DNA from: an uncultured Bacilli bacterium
Lineage (GTDB): Bacteria > Bacillota_I > Bacilli_A > RF39 > UBA660
Length of the DNA: 20,511 nt
Direction of reading: 5' to 3'
Assembly: GCA_934096535.1 (NCBI GenBank)
Contig: CAKOMC010000024.1
Span: forward strand, 1-20,511
Part shown: positions 7,048-14,346 of the stretch, piece by piece
Layout: each line of letters opens with the position of its first letter
Position numbering within the stretch: position 1 is the first letter of the stretch
Translations under genes and position numbers: made by a program
The notes under the pieces: model-generated
The model's input: the letters and a program-made list of their open reading frames with translations, nothing else
The model's database searches: none
Told to the model about the DNA's origin: nothing

Positions 7048-9411
7048 TTATTTCTTCTCTGATTTTTTTCTTATTGATTCGCTATATTGATTCATTTGAC
7101 CAACTAAAGTATCATCAATTTTTTTAAATATACTTGCAACATCTTTTGTTGTGGTATTTCTTTCATTTTTATCGCTCAAATAACTTGAGACATCAGTATT
7201 ATCAGGAACCAATGATCGGGCAGCTTCAACAGTGCTTCTAAAATCTGTCAACATATTTTCAAAATTTGTTTGGGCAGCTTTGCTTAACTGTCCTATATAA
7301 TTCTCATCGCCATTTTCTATTCTTTCATCTATGTATTTTTCAGCTGCGGTTTGATTATCCTTAGCATCCCTATATTGTTTTTCAGCATCATCCAAAGCTT
7401 TAGATAAAGCTTCTTGGCGTTGCTTAACGCCAGCAACAGTCTTACTAAAATCACCTTCCTTGGCATATGCTAAAGATTGTTTAGCCAAAGCAGCTTCTAA
7501 ATTTTGCTTAGCATTATGAAAATCTATTCCGTTCTGAGCTTGTTGTACTGCTCGTCTTGCAGCGGCAACTTCATTATCAGCTGTAGTTCGTTCCATTTGG
7601 ATTCTTGTGGGATTAAAACTGTCGTCTCCAACCTCGTTTTGAATAGCTGCCCATGCCTTCATAGCTTCATTTCTTTTTGTTTCTGCTTTTGCTGTTTCAA
7701 ATTCTAAACCGGCTAATGTTTCGCCGTCTTCATTTGTTAACTTCGATTTGTTTTCTTCTTTTGAGCGTTGTTCTTTAGCAAAATCTTTTATTGCCTTTTC
7801 TTTATTTATAACAGCAGAAGCTGTTTCATGTTGAACCTTAGCATGCTTAAATGTTGCCTCTGGCGCATTAATCCAGTCTCCGATAGACCCGATAGCATCT
7901 TTACCATGACCAACAGCAGCACCTACTATTCCACCAACTAATGGTATATCCATTTTATGTTTTTCTTTAAAATCTTCTCTTTTTAATTTTGCTTCCATAG
8001 CGGCATCAGCACCCTCACCAGCAAACTTTACTGAGTCGCTCCACTTTTTTGCGTCTTTTCCATTTGAAAATGCTCGTATTCCGCCACTCGCTGCTCCTGC
8101 AACACCTGAGGCAGCGGCCCCAAATAAAGCCCCTGCAGTTCTGACACCTCGGCCCAAATTACCAGTTTTACCCAAGGGTTTGTTCCATGCATTCTTAATA
8201 TTTGTTCCACTTGCTCTGATATTTCTTAATCCAGATGTTATTGCTCCTCCAGTAGCTCCAAGCGCTCTAAAGCCACCAACTTCGGCAAACGAATCTTTAA
8301 ATCCAAGCTTAAACCCTTTACTATCAAATCCAGGGAATAACTCACCAATCAATTTAGGTGCTTGTTTTAAGAATCCAAAAATACCAATAATAAAGGCGGC
8401 TTTAGCAAGTAACAAAATTATACCGCTAATCCCTCCATTGCATGTAGGCATTTTATTACTAAATACATATTCTGGTAAATATCTAACCGAGTATGCAGCA
8501 AATGCTATTGCAATTACTCTAACAAATACTTCTAAAAAGCATGAAGTTGCTTTCTTTAACCAGTTATCAAAAACTTTCTTTTGATTTGGGATTACTAATG
8601 TCATTATTGGCAATGGAGCTACCAATTGTAAATACGAGAGTTTAACTGACCTTACAGCTATATCAATAACAAATCCAAGTAAAACATATGCGCAGTATAA
8701 ACCCGCTACAGTAGATACCAAATATAAATATCCCAGCTGTCCATTATCAAAAGCATCATCAAAATCGCCTAAAGCTTCAAAAATCGATTTATCACCTTTG
8801 TTAATAAATTCGAAAGCCTCTGTAAGTGTCATTTCACCGTCGTCAGAATTCACACCATTATAAAGATTTTTATTGTTTTCAGAGCTGCCATCGGTTTGCT
8901 TAACATAATAGAAGCTTTGAAATAATGTTAATGCCATTTCATTCGAAAAGTTTGTTCCCTCATCTTCGGTGCCTGTTGGCACAGCAAAAAACTTGTTTAT
9001 AACATTACTACATAATATTCTGTTTTGAAATTCATAAGCATAATCGAATACAGATGGCACTATAGCTATACCGATAATTGCAAAAATGAGATTTTTTACT
9101 ATACCAGAAAAAGATGAATTTTTACCCTTAGTAGCGTTATCTGGATTTATTATCGCACTAATCAAGGCATATGCTACTAAAAATAAGGCAACTACGCCAA
9201 CAATTATATAGACCCTATCGGCTAAATCTTGCATTCTGGGATTTTCAAATAACCTTATTTGACTTAAAAAAGTAAAAATTCTATATAAATAACTAATTAA
9301 GGAATAAATTATACTATCTAGTGCTAAAAAAATTGTTCTTAATATTTTTCCAAATATTTTCGATAATGCATCGGTCAATATATTTTGACCAAAAGCTTTT
9401 AAGATAAGCAT
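7048..9411 (-). CDS. VirB6/TrbL-like polytopic channel protein with long coiled-coil tail
   Basis: This 787-residue membrane protein is the likely VirB6-type core of the translocation channel. The first 350 residues hold about seven or eight hydrophobic segments, near residues 22-47, 67-88, 105-122, 225-252, 258-275, 290-310 and 328-350. A hydrophilic exported loop lies at about 130-220. A Gly/Ala-rich stretch (about 375-450) follows, as is common in VirB6-like proteins of Gram-positive conjugative systems. The last 250-300 residues are Ala/Glu/Lys/Gln-rich and predicted to form long coiled coils, probably in the cytoplasm. I chose the ATG at 9411 because GAGGTG lies six bases upstream; a GTG at 9420 is inside that ribosome binding site. 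The upstream gene's TGA stop is about 10 bases away, so the two are coupled. The exact family is inferred from topology and gene order. Confidence 0.85.
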   Translation of the reverse strand: MLILKAFGQNILTDALSKIFGKILRTIFLALDSIIYSLISYLYRIFTFLSQIRLFENPRMQDLADRVYIIVGVVALFLVAYALISAIINPDNATKGKNSSFSGIVKNLIFAIIGIAIVPSVFDYAYEFQNRILCSNVINKFFAVPTGTEDEGTNFSNEMALTLFQSFYYVKQTDGSSENNKNLYNGVNSDDGEMTLTEAFEFINKGDKSIFEALGDFDDAFDNGQLGYLYLVSTVAGLYCAYVLLGFVIDIAVRSVKLSYLQLVAPLPIMTLVIPNQKKVFDNWLKKATSCFLEVFVRVIAIAFAAYSVRYLPEYVFSNKMPTCNGGISGIILLLAKAAFIIGIFGFLKQAPKLIGELFPGFDSKGFKLGFKDSFAEVGGFRALGATGGAITSGLRNIRASGTNIKNAWNKPLGKTGNLGRGVRTAGALFGAAASGVAGAASGGIRAFSNGKDAKKWSDSVKFAGEGADAAMEAKLKREDFKEKHKMDIPLVGGIVGAAVGHGKDAIGSIGDWINAPEATFKHAKVQHETASAVINKEKAIKDFAKEQRSKEENKSKLTNEDGETLAGLEFETAKAETKRNEAMKAWAAIQNEVGDDSFNPTRIQMERTTADNEVAAARRAVQQAQNGIDFHNAKQNLEAALAKQSLAYAKEGDFSKTVAGVKQRQEALSKALDDAEKQYRDAKDNQTAAEKYIDERIENGDENYIGQLSKAAQTNFENMLTDFRSTVEAARSLVPDNTDVSSYLSDKNERNTTTKDVASIFKKIDDTLVGQMNQYSESIRKKSEKK

Positions 9412-9421
9412 TACTTTCACC

Positions 9422-10768
9422 TCATTTCAAAATTTTACATGTACCATAGACATTTGTCCATCTTAATATGTAGTCCAAAATTGTTGGAAAAACAAACAAT
9501 AATACCGCATAAATTAATCTCTTCGCAGTTTTATTTAGAAATTTTGACAGTGCGTCTTTATCTCCACTTGTTACTACTTTTACTAAATCCATTATGCTTA
9601 AAACAACTACTAATACTGGTCCTAAAAATTGAATGAATTTAAGTATTTCTTTAAGCATATGGCCAAATGTTGTGTCATCATTAAAATCACCAAAAATAAA
9701 AGTACAATCACCATCAGGATCTCCCCAATCATAGTTGTTGGAATCATCATCATCTGTATTACTACTGCTACTACTACCACCTTTATTATTTGCTTGTAAT
9801 AATATTTTTACAACTTGATTCTCTTTGCTGTCATGTCTTGTACAATCTAACATTATTGCCGTTTCTTGATTTGGTTCTTTGTCAGTAACTCTAACATAGG
9901 CATAGCCATCATTTACTTCATTTGTTATTAAAGAATTATTTTCATTGGAACTATCTTTAAATTTACAATATGAATATTCCGATAATTTCTTGTTACCTTC
10001 TTTTTTTGATAGACTTATTATACTTGGTTCACTTGTCGTTGTATTATTGGAATTTTGATTATTGTCACTAGAATTATTATCCCCGTTAGGGTCTCCATTA
10101 AATTCCTTTGCGCCCATTCCAACATAAACAATTACCCTTTCTCTTGAATGTAGGGCATTTTTTTTGATGCAATCAAACGTATTAATATAATTTGTTGCAG
10201 TTTTTCCGGGAGATTCCACTACATAAAAAGCAACCGCATCACTAACTTGTTTAACATCAGCATATCGATAATTTTCCAATCTCCGACACGACGAATAGTC
10301 CGAGGAAGTTGTAGTTGAACTATCAGGCACTTTTATATTTGAGCTTGTTATCATACTCTGTACTGTAGCCTCATTTTTATAAGCACTGGAATAGAAATAG
10401 TATGATATCTCTTTATATGTCGGTGCAGCGTTATCGATTAATGCAGTGTTGCTTATTTTCACCGAGATTTCGTATTCATCTTTTACCCAAGGCATTGCAG
10501 AATGGCATTTTATCTTTGCAGTTACGTAGCCAATTTCAGGAACTTTTTTTAAAATCAAATAGGACTTTATTCCTCTTTTTACTTCTAAATAATCATCGGC
10601 TGCTTCATCCAAATTTTCGCAAACACTTGCAGGTATTTCTTTTCTTGACTCATTAGTATTAAAATCAATATCAATTTTTTTTAGATTATCATTATCAGCC
10701 AACACAAAAGAATTAAAAAACAAACCAAATAATGCAATAAATATATATAAAACACTCTTTTTTTTCAT
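9422..10768 (-). CDS. Exported protein with C-terminal VirB2/TrbC-type pilin domain
   Basis: This is a 448-residue protein. Residues 1-25 form a signal peptide ending near FVLA. The exported part (about 26-345) contains several Cys and two low-complexity linkers rich in Asn, Ser and Asp (about 225-250 and 330-350). Its ligand or partner is unknown. The last 95 residues contain two transmembrane helices separated by a short basic loop. They align with the separate pilin gene at 11225-11632: compare VKVVTSGDKDALSKFLNK here with GKSVVAGKPDEVTKNLKS there, followed in both by an Arg, a hydrophobic helix and a conserved FxxP. That is the pattern of the T4SS pilin family (VirB2/TrbC-like). It therefore looks like a pilin domain fused to a large surface domain, perhaps a platform or tip subunit. 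The gene opens the channel operon, with an extended -10 promoter and an AAGAGGT ribosome binding site. Confidence 0.82.
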   Translation of the reverse strand: MKKKSVLYIFIALFGLFFNSFVLADNDNLKKIDIDFNTNESRKEIPASVCENLDEAADDYLEVKRGIKSYLILKKVPEIGYVTAKIKCHSAMPWVKDEYEISVKISNTALIDNAAPTYKEISYYFYSSAYKNEATVQSMITSSNIKVPDSSTTTSSDYSSCRRLENYRYADVKQVSDAVAFYVVESPGKTATNYINTFDCIKKNALHSRERVIVYVGMGAKEFNGDPNGDNNSSDNNQNSNNTTTSEPSIISLSKKEGNKKLSEYSYCKFKDSSNENNSLITNEVNDGYAYVRVTDKEPNQETAIMLDCTRHDSKENQVVKILLQANNKGGSSSSSNTDDDDSNNYDWGDPDGDCTFIFGDFNDDTTFGHMLKEILKFIQFLGPVLVVVLSIMDLVKVVTSGDKDALSKFLNKTAKRLIYAVLLFVFPTILDYILRWTNVYGTCKILK

Positions 10769-10788
10769 AAAGTACCTCTTACCCCACG

Positions 10789-10797
10789 ATTATAACA
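10789..10797 (-). promoter_or_regulatory. Extended -10 promoter of the channel operon
   Basis: The minus strand reads TGTTATAAT, a perfect -10 with the TGn extension, about 20 bases upstream of the start codon. A TSS near 10782 would give a leader of about 14 bases that still contains AAGAGGT. The site sits just after a terminator, so the operon appears insulated from upstream transcription. Confidence 0.65.
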
Positions 10798-10798
10798 T

Positions 10799-10830
10799 AA
10801 AAAAACTAATATTTAAACAAAATATTAGTT
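10799..10830 (-). terminator. Rho-independent terminator with no obvious upstream gene
   Basis: An 11-bp perfect stem (AACTAATATTT with AAATATTAGTT, five-base loop) is followed on the minus strand by a run of T. The nearest upstream gene already has its own strong terminator 340 bases away. This hairpin therefore either backs that one up or ends an unrecognised transcript. Confidence 0.8.
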
Positions 10831-11172
10831 CCTTTGGTCAAGAGTGCTCCTATGTTTCAATTTGGCAAAATATCAAAGATTACTCTTGCAATAAATGATT
10901 TTTTTGATATATTCCAATTTTGTTTTATTTATAGCAATTGGTTACATTTAATTTGCTTCAATTAACAAGCTAGTTTCAAATAGCTTTATTAATAGTTTCA
11001 ACGCCTTATTATTCTGCTTTTTATTAACAATATGTCTAGTTATTTAACTCATTCTCTAATTTTATTTAATAAATAGTTATTATATAATTTATAAGACCAA
11101 TTTTATTTTGCAATTTTTTAATTGCTCTTTTTTGATTATATGTATTTAATTATTATCTTTTTTTCAAAGCAT
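10831..11172 (-). other. Gene-free 340-base stretch between two terminators; possible small RNA
   Basis: No convincing protein-coding frame is present: all frames are broken into pieces under 40 codons without a good ribosome binding site. A possible extended -10 (TGCTATAAAT, TATAAA at 10928-10933) lies on the minus strand. Downstream of it a 7-bp pair (10839-10845 with 10882-10888) precedes the terminator hairpin. A 6-bp pair TTGGTC/GACCAA also links 11095-11100 with 10834-10839, but it shares base 10839 with the 7-bp pair. This layout would give a transcript of about 120 nt. It matches no RNA family I recognise. Confidence 0.3.
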
Positions 11173-11208
11173 AAAAAAATAGTGTTTAATCTGCTCTTCA
11201 ACACTATT
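11173..11208 (-). terminator. Rho-independent terminator after the pilin gene
   Basis: A 9-bp perfect stem (AATAGTGTT with AACACTATT, 13-base loop) is followed by a run of T on the minus strand. It lies 16 bases after the stop of the VirB2-type pilin gene and makes that gene a single-gene unit. Confidence 0.88.
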
Positions 11209-11224
11209 TATAATTATTTTTAAA

Positions 11225-11632
11225 TTAGTCAGTTCCGCAGTACTTAGTTTTTACATCTTGACTATCATTTAAAACATAAGCCCAACAGCATCTCCAACCT
11301 GTTGCATCATCAGTCTTAACTGTATCACTTGATGGTGTACCAGCTACCGCTGTCATCAAAGCCCCAACAATTGAAGGAATAAAGAATACTAAAATTGCAG
11401 CAATACAGCGCATAGCAAATGACTTTAAATTCTTTGTTACTTCATCTGGTTTACCAGCTACTACTGATTTTCCAACATCTAGCATGCCAAATACAATTAA
11501 TAACAAAGGAATAACAATCTTGAAAATAGTCACAACATAACCAACTAATATTAAAAACGATTGTAACTGCCTGCAAATAGAACCAGCACTTACATTCTCA
11601 TCAAGTAGGTAAATTAACATATCTAATGACAT
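11225..11632 (-). CDS. VirB2/TrbC-type pilin
   Basis: This small membrane protein of 135 residues has two transmembrane helices joined by a short loop that carries a GKP-DE-x3-K segment. It continues into a Cys-containing C-terminal tail with four cysteines (two adjacent) that may form disulfides outside the cell. The arrangement, and the sequence relation to the C-terminus of the 9422-10768 product, fit the T4SS pilin family (VirB2/TrbC-like), the main fibre subunit in such systems. There is no long cleavable signal peptide. I chose the ATG at 11632 because GAGGAG lies six bases before it; the ATG at 11638 directly abuts that site. The gene has a consensus-like promoter (TTGACA, 17 bases, TAATAT) and a strong terminator, as would suit a subunit needed in many copies. 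Confidence 0.85.
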   Translation of the reverse strand: MSLDMLIYLLDENVSAGSICRQLQSFLILVGYVVTIFKIVIPLLLIVFGMLDVGKSVVAGKPDEVTKNLKSFAMRCIAAILVFFIPSIVGALMTAVAGTPSSDTVKTDDATGWRCCWAYVLNDSQDVKTKYCGTD

Positions 11633-11658
11633 AAACATCTCCTCATTTCTCTAAATAA

Positions 11659-11687
11659 ATATTACAATAAAATATATACATTGTCAA
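11659..11687 (-). promoter_or_regulatory. Promoter of the VirB2-type pilin gene
   Basis: On the minus strand a perfect TTGACA (11682-11687) is spaced 17 bases from TAATAT (11659-11664). The predicted start of transcription is close to 11652, about 20 bases before the start codon. The -35 begins a few bases after the stop codon of the TadZ-like gene. Confidence 0.72.
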
Positions 11688-11692
11688 GAAAA

Positions 11693-12739
11693 TTACTCAT
11701 CCTTAACAATACCAAATAGCTTACCTACAGGCTTCTTAGCGCCACTAGTAGGTGTTTGTTTATCAAACCCCATTTTATATAGTAAATTATTTAAAATAGG
11801 ATTTCTTTCTTTCTTATCATCTAAAGGAGGAATAGATTCAAATACTTTACAACGGGATTCATATTCAAAATCTTTAATATCTTTATCTGATAATAAGCAT
11901 TTATTAAGGACTAATTTATAATTCTTCATCTTAGTTAAAACCATACGATCAGCTCTGATAAGTTTATTTAACTTAATAGTACTAGGTTCTATTAAGTGTA
12001 ATACTTCACTAATGGAAGCTGCTTTAGGTGATTCATTAATATCTACTAAGATAATATCATAAGTATTATTTGGATTTTTAATAATGGAATCTAATTCACT
12101 AGTAGTAACACTACGCATATCTTGGTCATTAAAGTACATAAAGTCATTTTTATCTACCTCAATAGCCAATGTTTTATAATTATTTTCTAGTTGTTTTTTT
12201 AACATATAAGTTAAGGTAGTAGCACCTGCATGTTCAGTTAGATTTTTGATAGCTATTACTCTACTGCCCATAAATACTCTATTAATAGAATTGTTTAAAA
12301 AGTTAGAATTAATATTATCTGGTTCTAAACTCACATTCATATTGGCATTAGGATTTCCTCCTAACATATGGTATCTGGCAACATCCTTATAAGTATTAGG
12401 ATTATCTATTAAATAGACTAGGTTATCTACGCTTCTTGTAAAGTTATATATTCCCATTGAAACTAGTTCTGAAAGGTAGGTTGGTGAGTTAACTTCTTTA
12501 GAATCATCTAAAAGTAAAATAACTTTATTCATATCTAAACCAAAAGATAATTTTTGAATATTAGTTATATCTTTATAGTTTTTAACTGCAGTGATATCTA
12601 GAATCATCTTATTAAAAAAGAAGTTTTGAAAGTTACTAACGATTACATCAGCATCATATTCACCCCGAACATTTTTGATGATGTCTATGGGCAAGTTAGT
12701 TAACATTTCACTGTAACGATTAGAGATTATGACATTCAT
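11693..12739 (-). CDS. TadZ/CpaE-like protein with degenerate P-loop
   Basis: This 348-residue cytoplasmic protein looks like TadZ/CpaE, the MinD-related factors that place Tad pilus machines at a cell site. Residues 1-115 form an alpha/beta receiver-like domain. Residues about 158-325 form a MinD/ParA-like domain: a strand SRVIAIKNL, a loop TEHAGATTLT where the deviant Walker A should be, and YDIILVDINE (227-236) in the Walker B position. The P-loop is abnormal: the usual GKT lysine is replaced by Ala (GATT), and the signature lysine near the start of the loop is also absent. ATP hydrolysis is doubtful, although nucleotide binding or a structural role remains possible. Comparable lysine-less loops occur in some Bacillota relatives. 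It is the last gene after the four pilin-like genes, 20 bases behind them with an AAAGGAAA site, so it shares their promoter. Confidence 0.75.
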   Translation of the reverse strand: MNVIISNRYSEMLTNLPIDIIKNVRGEYDADVIVSNFQNFFFNKMILDITAVKNYKDITNIQKLSFGLDMNKVILLLDDSKEVNSPTYLSELVSMGIYNFTRSVDNLVYLIDNPNTYKDVARYHMLGGNPNANMNVSLEPDNINSNFLNNSINRVFMGSRVIAIKNLTEHAGATTLTYMLKKQLENNYKTLAIEVDKNDFMYFNDQDMRSVTTSELDSIIKNPNNTYDIILVDINESPKAASISEVLHLIEPSTIKLNKLIRADRMVLTKMKNYKLVLNKCLLSDKDIKDFEYESRCKVFESIPPLDDKKERNPILNNLLYKMGFDKQTPTSGAKKPVGKLFGIVKDE

Positions 12740-12759
12740 AAATTAAATTGTTTCCTTTC

Positions 12760-13251
12760 TTATTCAGTAACTGGAAGGTTATCAGCAACGACTCTTAATT
12801 CCATTGTAGTTCCATCAGCACTAAAGTCTATTATATCGCCAATAACAGGTAAATTCAACGAAAAAAATAGTTTGACACGATAGGTATAGCTTTTGATTTC
12901 GCCACCTTCATATAGGTTTACAGCTTTACTAACACAGTAATAATATTTTTCACTAGTTGAGTTAACCGTTCTTAATACAGCGTCTTTTGATAAGTTGTCA
13001 ACCGCATATTGCCCAACTTGACAAGAGCCTTTAGCATTATAAGCATTTCCTACTAAATAATTATTAATAATACCTACAGCTTTAGTAGAGCCAGTTGTTA
13101 AACCTTCTTGTCTTTCAATAATACTTACAATATCATTTTTAGCTTTAAAGACTTTATAGTAACTAACTGATACAGTTAAATAAGCGACAAAGATTAAAAT
13201 AAAAATAATTATAATTTGGAATTCCCAAGTGGCACTCATTGACTCTTTCAT
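12760..13251 (-). CDS. TadE-like pseudopilin-like protein 2
   Basis: This is a 163-residue protein with an N-terminal membrane anchor (about residues 12-32) preceded by MKESMSATWEF and followed by a basic helix and an exported domain. The N-terminal pattern resembles TadE/TadF minor pilins of Tad pili. It is a clear paralogue of the upstream gene: both have a Cys after a Gly-rich turn, a second Cys in the middle, and Y-x-VK-[LV]-FF-x-L-x-LP near the C-terminal third. The two cysteines probably form a disulfide. I chose the ATG at 13251: it overlaps the upstream stop as ATGA and gives the MKES N-terminus shared by the family. A TTG at 13257 is the only other nearby start. The target and partners are unknown; co-transcription suggests it is part of the same fibre or platform. 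Confidence 0.78.
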   Translation of the reverse strand: MKESMSATWEFQIIIIFILIFVAYLTVSVSYYKVFKAKNDIVSIIERQEGLTTGSTKAVGIINNYLVGNAYNAKGSCQVGQYAVDNLSKDAVLRTVNSTSEKYYYCVSKAVNLYEGGEIKSYTYRVKLFFSLNLPVIGDIIDFSADGTTMELRVVADNLPVTE

Positions 13252-13739
13252 TTGCAACCACCATCTTCAGTTGGGCAGAATACGACTCTACTATTGCCTT
13301 TTAAATTGAAATTAAAAACAGTATTAATTATTGGTAAATCAAGGGCAAAGAATACTTTAACATCATAGTAGGCAGCTTTAGGAAACTGACCATTATAAGT
13401 ATCAGCAACCGTAGTATGTCTGGTTATACAAATCATTCCTTTTTCGGCATTTTCAGTCATATTTCCAGAACTATCGATAGCAAAATAGCTGGCATTGTCA
13501 ACATTTGTATCAACATCACATTTGCCCGTTGAACGATAACCTACTTGATTCATATATTCTTTTATTTCGTCTCTGGCATCCGGCCCAATACCGTTATGTT
13601 CTTGGATTATATTTATGATTCTACTTTTTACATTATAAGCTTTAGTTTGATTTAAACTAATACATAAATATCCTGTAAATAGTAATATAAATACAATAAC
13701 TATATTGGTTAAACTTAGTACACCAATTGACTCCTTCAT
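13248..13739 (-). CDS. TadE-like pseudopilin-like protein 1
   Basis: This is a 163-residue exported protein anchored by one N-terminal helix (about residues 9-28) that begins with MKESIGVLSLT. After the anchor come a helical segment, then a domain with several Cys, including VFCP and GGC at the C-terminus. The stretch YYDVKVFFALDLPII is mirrored in the next gene (YRVKLFFSLNLPVI), showing duplication and divergence. It follows the preceding mini-pilin gene by six bases, with AAGGGA overlapping that gene's end as ribosome binding site. A TadE/TadF-like minor pilin is the best guess from size, topology and context. No classical prepilin peptidase site (Gly followed by Glu at +5) is seen. Confidence 0.76.
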   Translation of the reverse strand: MKESIGVLSLTNIVIVFILLFTGYLCISLNQTKAYNVKSRIINIIQEHNGIGPDARDEIKEYMNQVGYRSTGKCDVDTNVDNASYFAIDSSGNMTENAEKGMICITRHTTVADTYNGQFPKAAYYDVKVFFALDLPIINTVFNFNLKGNSRVVFCPTEDGGCK

Positions 13740-13745
13740 ATTCTT

Positions 13746-13982
13746 TTATCCCTTCCATACACAATTAAATGTTTCGCCCTTATAATGACATTGTACTGTC
13801 GAACAGCCATTTGGATTAGCAGATGTATCGCACTTTTCACATACAGCAGCTTGACACTTAGTATTAGCACTTATGTTATTTCTTAACATTGGCCATATTA
13901 AGGTATAGAAAAAAGCCATAAGTGCTGCTACGGCCATAACTACAACTATAGTTAAATTTAATTCTCCTGTGGCTTCTTTCAT
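13746..13982 (-). CDS. Cysteine-rich mini-pilin-like protein 2
   Basis: This is a 78-residue protein. The N-terminus MKEATGELNLT leads into one hydrophobic helix (about residues 10-30). A short exported tail holds six Cys in a compact pattern (C-x4-C-x2-C-x8-C-x4-C-x8-C). The cysteines could make three disulfides or bind a metal. The first 30 residues are nearly the same as in the upstream gene, but the tails differ, suggesting duplication followed by divergence of the exposed part. The size and single N-terminal helix suit a small Flp-like fibre subunit, although no standard prepilin cleavage motif is visible. It has GGGAG upstream of its ATG and is 23 bases from its neighbour. Confidence 0.74.
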   Translation of the reverse strand: MKEATGELNLTIVVVMAVAALMAFFYTLIWPMLRNNISANTKCQAAVCEKCDTSANPNGCSTVQCHYKGETFNCVWKG

Positions 13983-14005
13983 GACTTTCTCCCTTTTTTA
14001 TTTGA

Positions 14006-14287
14006 TTATTTTGTCTTACAAGTTATTGTAGCTTGTTCAAGCTGTCCGTTTTTTTCCATCGTATAATCACATGTATATGTTCCGTTAGCTTCAGCTCCGT
14101 GACAATTTACATATCCCGCCTCTCCAGTTTGACCCTCGGTATAATTTTGACCATAAGAACAAACACTTTGAGATAAAATTGTTTTCTTAATGCTTGGCCA
14201 AATGAAGGCATAGAAGAATGCAGCTACTGCAGCGATTGCTACTACAGTAATAACTGTCATATTTAATTCACCAGTTGCTTCTTTCAT
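14006..14287 (-). CDS. Cysteine-containing mini-pilin-like protein 1
   Basis: This is a 93-residue protein, the first gene of the pilin-like operon. MKEATGELNMT precedes an Ala/Val-rich helix (about residues 10-30) and a small exported tail with four Cys, consistent with two disulfides. It is a close paralogue of the next gene over the N-terminal 30 residues. The ribosome binding site is a full AGGAGG 11 bases before the ATG, behind the promoter at 14318-14346. High expression is plausible, so it may be the major fibre subunit of the Tad-like part. I do not recognise a named family. Confidence 0.74.
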   Translation of the reverse strand: MKEATGELNMTVITVVAIAAVAAFFYAFIWPSIKKTILSQSVCSYGQNYTEGQTGEAGYVNCHGAEANGTYTCDYTMEKNGQLEQATITCKTK

Positions 14288-14317
14288 ATATTATTATTCC
14301 TCCTATCTTATAAGAGT

Positions 14318-14346
14318 ATTATATAATTTTTTTTATTTATACGCAA
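14318..14346 (-). promoter_or_regulatory. Promoter of the pilin-like / TadZ operon
   Basis: On the minus strand TTGCGT (14341-14346) is spaced 17 bases from a perfect TATAAT (14318-14323). The predicted leader is about 25 bases and contains AGGAGG at 14299-14304. Confidence 0.7.

Noticed and set aside
4387..9411. An integrative conjugative element
   Set aside because: No relaxase, coupling protein, integrase, origin of transfer or attachment repeats found in the window, although they could lie outside it.
10852..10962. A 37-codon plus-strand frame starting at an ATG in the gene-free stretch
   Set aside because: No ribosome binding site, Phe/Ile-rich as expected from AT-rich DNA, and it runs against all neighbouring genes.
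10970..11010. Repeated TTGAAACTA words as a CRISPR-like array
   Set aside because: Only two short copies at irregular distance, without spacer structure or cas genes.
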